A stretch of 64,000 nucleotides of DNA from Methanolacinia petrolearia DSM 11571. Its GTDB lineage: Archaea; Halobacteriota; Methanomicrobia; Methanomicrobiales; Methanomicrobiaceae. The notes under the pieces are model-generated. The model worked only from the letters and a program-made list of their open reading frames with translations. It did not search any database and was not told the DNA's origin. The stretch spans positions 1,550,001 to 1,614,000 of the forward strand of contig NC_014507.1 of assembly GCF_000147875.1 (NCBI RefSeq). The letters run 5' to 3'. The position numbers and the translations under genes are program-made. Positions 63,401 through 64,000 of this stretch are shown here, piece after piece; the stretch's first letter is position 1, and the number at the start of each line of letters is the position of its first letter.

Positions 63401-64000
63401 ACGGGTATGATGATGCCGGCAGACTGGCCGGCGTATCACTGCCGGGAGGTACCTCAGTTGAATTTGCATATGACGGAGACGGCAACCGTCTCAGCAAATC
63501 CGTCGACAGCGCCAATACGACATGGTATGTATGGGATGTCAATGGCGGCCTGCCGCAGGTTCTTACCGAAACGGACGGAGAGGGTACATCTCTTTCCCTC
63601 TATGGCCTGCAACGGATCTCCATGACCAATTCGTCGGGAGAACAGATCTATTACCAGTACGACGGACTGGGAAGCGTACGCGGTCTGAGCGACGGCAGCG
63701 GAAACACTGTTGCCGGGTATTCTTACGATGCCTTCGGCGAGCCGGATTTTATAACGGGTCAGGAGTATAACGATTTCCTTTTCACCGGGGAGCAGACGGA
63801 TTCCGAAACCGGATTGATCTATCTCAGGGCAAGGTATTATGATCCGGAAACCGGGCGGTTTATTTCAAAGGACCCGTTTACCGGGTTTGCTACCAACACC
63901 CAGAGTCTGAACAGGTACACGTACGTCCAGAATAATCCTGTCCGGTTTACCGATCCGAGCGGGAAAGTGCTCTGGTGGGTCCCGGGTGTTGCTGGCGCTG
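60409..64000 (+). CDS. Secreted RHS/YD-repeat protein, partial at the window end
   Basis: At least 1197 residues, open to the last base. Signal peptide (about 1-20), then an AT-rich-encoded unrecognised domain (about 20-160), then a DUF6531-type start (EPVNLATGNYVYQYQDLYIPGRGL). About 30 YD repeats follow (Y-D-x-x-G-N-x-x-x-x-T-D), and the RHS core: G-L-I-Y-L-R-A-R-Y-Y-D-P-E-T-G-R-F-I-S-K-D-P and N-R-Y-T-Y-V-Q-N-N-P-V-R-F-T-D-P-S-G. In RHS proteins this core closes a hollow shell and is followed by a variable, often toxic, C-terminal tip. That tip begins here and is cut off. No introns or frameshifts are seen. Confidence 0.93.
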   Translation, partial: MKKLLIIILILGCLVGISSAFSYTSDLGYHVWDDPNWGLIEEDEVITFDEVLGNAYWCNADQLPFDLSVFDGGSFTCTANGVTCTGNIEGGSSGLNLILDDPSLYFVVPRHSVRYSNFDVYPPELIDPDGVSGFVCGYPVYPGLQTIPVTFVSPSRLSMLEVLNNRPREFLRNLSALGIQGFSALSSEPVNLATGNYVYQYQDLYIPGRGLPLAVTRSYNSQSPMSGPFGSGWTFNYNMRLAGIKGSEDVLVIREDGHTDIYNAVSNGTYSPPLGVFDRLTINADCSYTLESKDHIKYIFTPTGQLSNITDNNGNKIDLTYTGDYLTRVTDSSGRELTFTYDAAGRIVSITDPIGRILSYTYDANDNLIRYTDPAGGQFDYTYDENHWLTSITNSRGIQFVTNTYDGDGRVISQSNAQGVVTTFSYDMNNRTTTETDPLGRSTQYTHNEYFWELNEVDALGNTTYYTYDSNGNRITATDANRHSTLCSYDENGNIIQVTDASGHVTNNTYDSKSNLLSSKDALGHQETFSYDVNSNLVQTTNAMGYVTTFTYDQYGQVTNTQDANGHATTNSYDNYGNLIALTDAAGNTETYSYDLVGRQVSATDAKGKTSTLIYDALDRLLSITDPLGHSTAYSYDGVGNRISCTDAMGRTTFYTYDSLNLLTQVTDPLGGTASYAYDTVENLVSMTDANGHTTQYSYDQVNRLTAITDPLGYITGYSYDAVGNKVSSTDNNGDTTHLTYDSLDRITGISYHDQTSASYTYDAVGNRLTMTDSSGTTSYAYDGLNRLTGVTGSGGQFVQYGYDPVGNRIQTTYPDGRTVSYGYDNVNRLNGVTDWTGSITSYGYDANSNLVDMTYPNGRETEYTYDDANRLTNMINTDGEDVVSSHAYTLDAVGNHLQVTESGLNVAFGLNVATTTYEYDVLNRLDTVTSPGTTVTYTYDSSGNRLSMATTAGNVRSTVAYTYDAGDRLLSAGGTTYTYDNNGNRIQKNELNGTTLYGYDDAGRLAGVSLPGGTSVEFAYDGDGNRLSKSVDSANTTWYVWDVNGGLPQVLTETDGEGTSLSLYGLQRISMTNSSGEQIYYQYDGLGSVRGLSDGSGNTVAGYSYDAFGEPDFITGQEYNDFLFTGEQTDSETGLIYLRARYYDPETGRFISKDPFTGFATNTQSLNRYTYVQNNPVRFTDPSGKVLWWVPGVAGA

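Overview
The window reads as chromosome from a methanogenic archaeon, most likely of the order Methanomicrobiales (a Methanolacinia/Methanoplanus-like genome is my inference, not a database result). The reasons are: TATA-type promoters with GGAGG/GAGGTG ribosome sites; many secreted or lipobox proteins with archaeal C-terminal anchors; a tetrapyrrole operon that goes to precorrin-2/sirohydrochlorin and has no haem-specific late genes; and a complete 14-gene membrane-bound [NiFe] hydrogenase (Mbh) operon in mbhA-N order, with a HycI-type maturation protease a few kb away.

Layout. 0.7-6.6 kb: two paralogous beta-helix surface proteins (the second lacks the PKD and C-terminal anchor) around a MazF/AbrB toxin-antitoxin pair, then two small genes. 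6.7-12.4 kb (minus): precorrin-2 dehydrogenase, hemA, hemB, hemL, hemC and SUMT in one overlapping operon; hemD is absent. 12.6-28 kb: accessory region. It starts at a tRNA-Gly(GCC) whose 3' end is repeated 857 bp downstream, bounding a mini-island with one Trypco1-like protein. It then holds two lipoproteins with a shared leader/signal cassette, an orphan HicB with a hicA stump, a DUF1828-type gene pair, a methyltransferase, an IS element with an 8-bp target duplication and a frameshifted transposase, an FKBP, an AT-rich HEPN protein, and three copies of a DUF1294 gene (one dead). Several GC-rich multi-hairpin repeats lie between these genes.

24-46 kb: cell-surface gene families. Four operons here begin with the same roughly 220-250-nt conserved leader (minus-strand copies near 26.9-27.2 and 39.1-39.3 kb, plus-strand copies near 28.4 and 34.0 kb). 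The leader ends in a hairpin just upstream of the ribosome site, and that hairpin is kept by compensatory changes. Each leader precedes a secreted protein with a similar signal peptide but (except for one pair) an unrelated mature domain, followed by one or more small membrane-anchored proteins. This leader family is the best candidate in the window for an undescribed system. The same zone shows active duplication: tandem beta-propeller genes sharing 250 identical bases across their junction, duplicated 163-aa proteins, small decayed copies and a nonsense-mutated paralogue.

46.6-59.5 kb: a RelE-type toxin-antitoxin pair, structured repeats, the mbh operon (minus), then a PAPS-reductase-family protein overlapping hisH and a C45-type amidohydrolase. 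60.1-64 kb: a small gene overlapping a large secreted RHS/YD-repeat protein that runs off the window just where its variable C-terminal tip should begin.

How the parts fit: Mbh couples ferredoxin and H2 to ion transport, HycI probably matures its large subunit, and the hem/SUMT operon supplies the precursor of siroheme, cobamides and coenzyme F430. The remainder is mostly cell-surface, conflict and mobile DNA.
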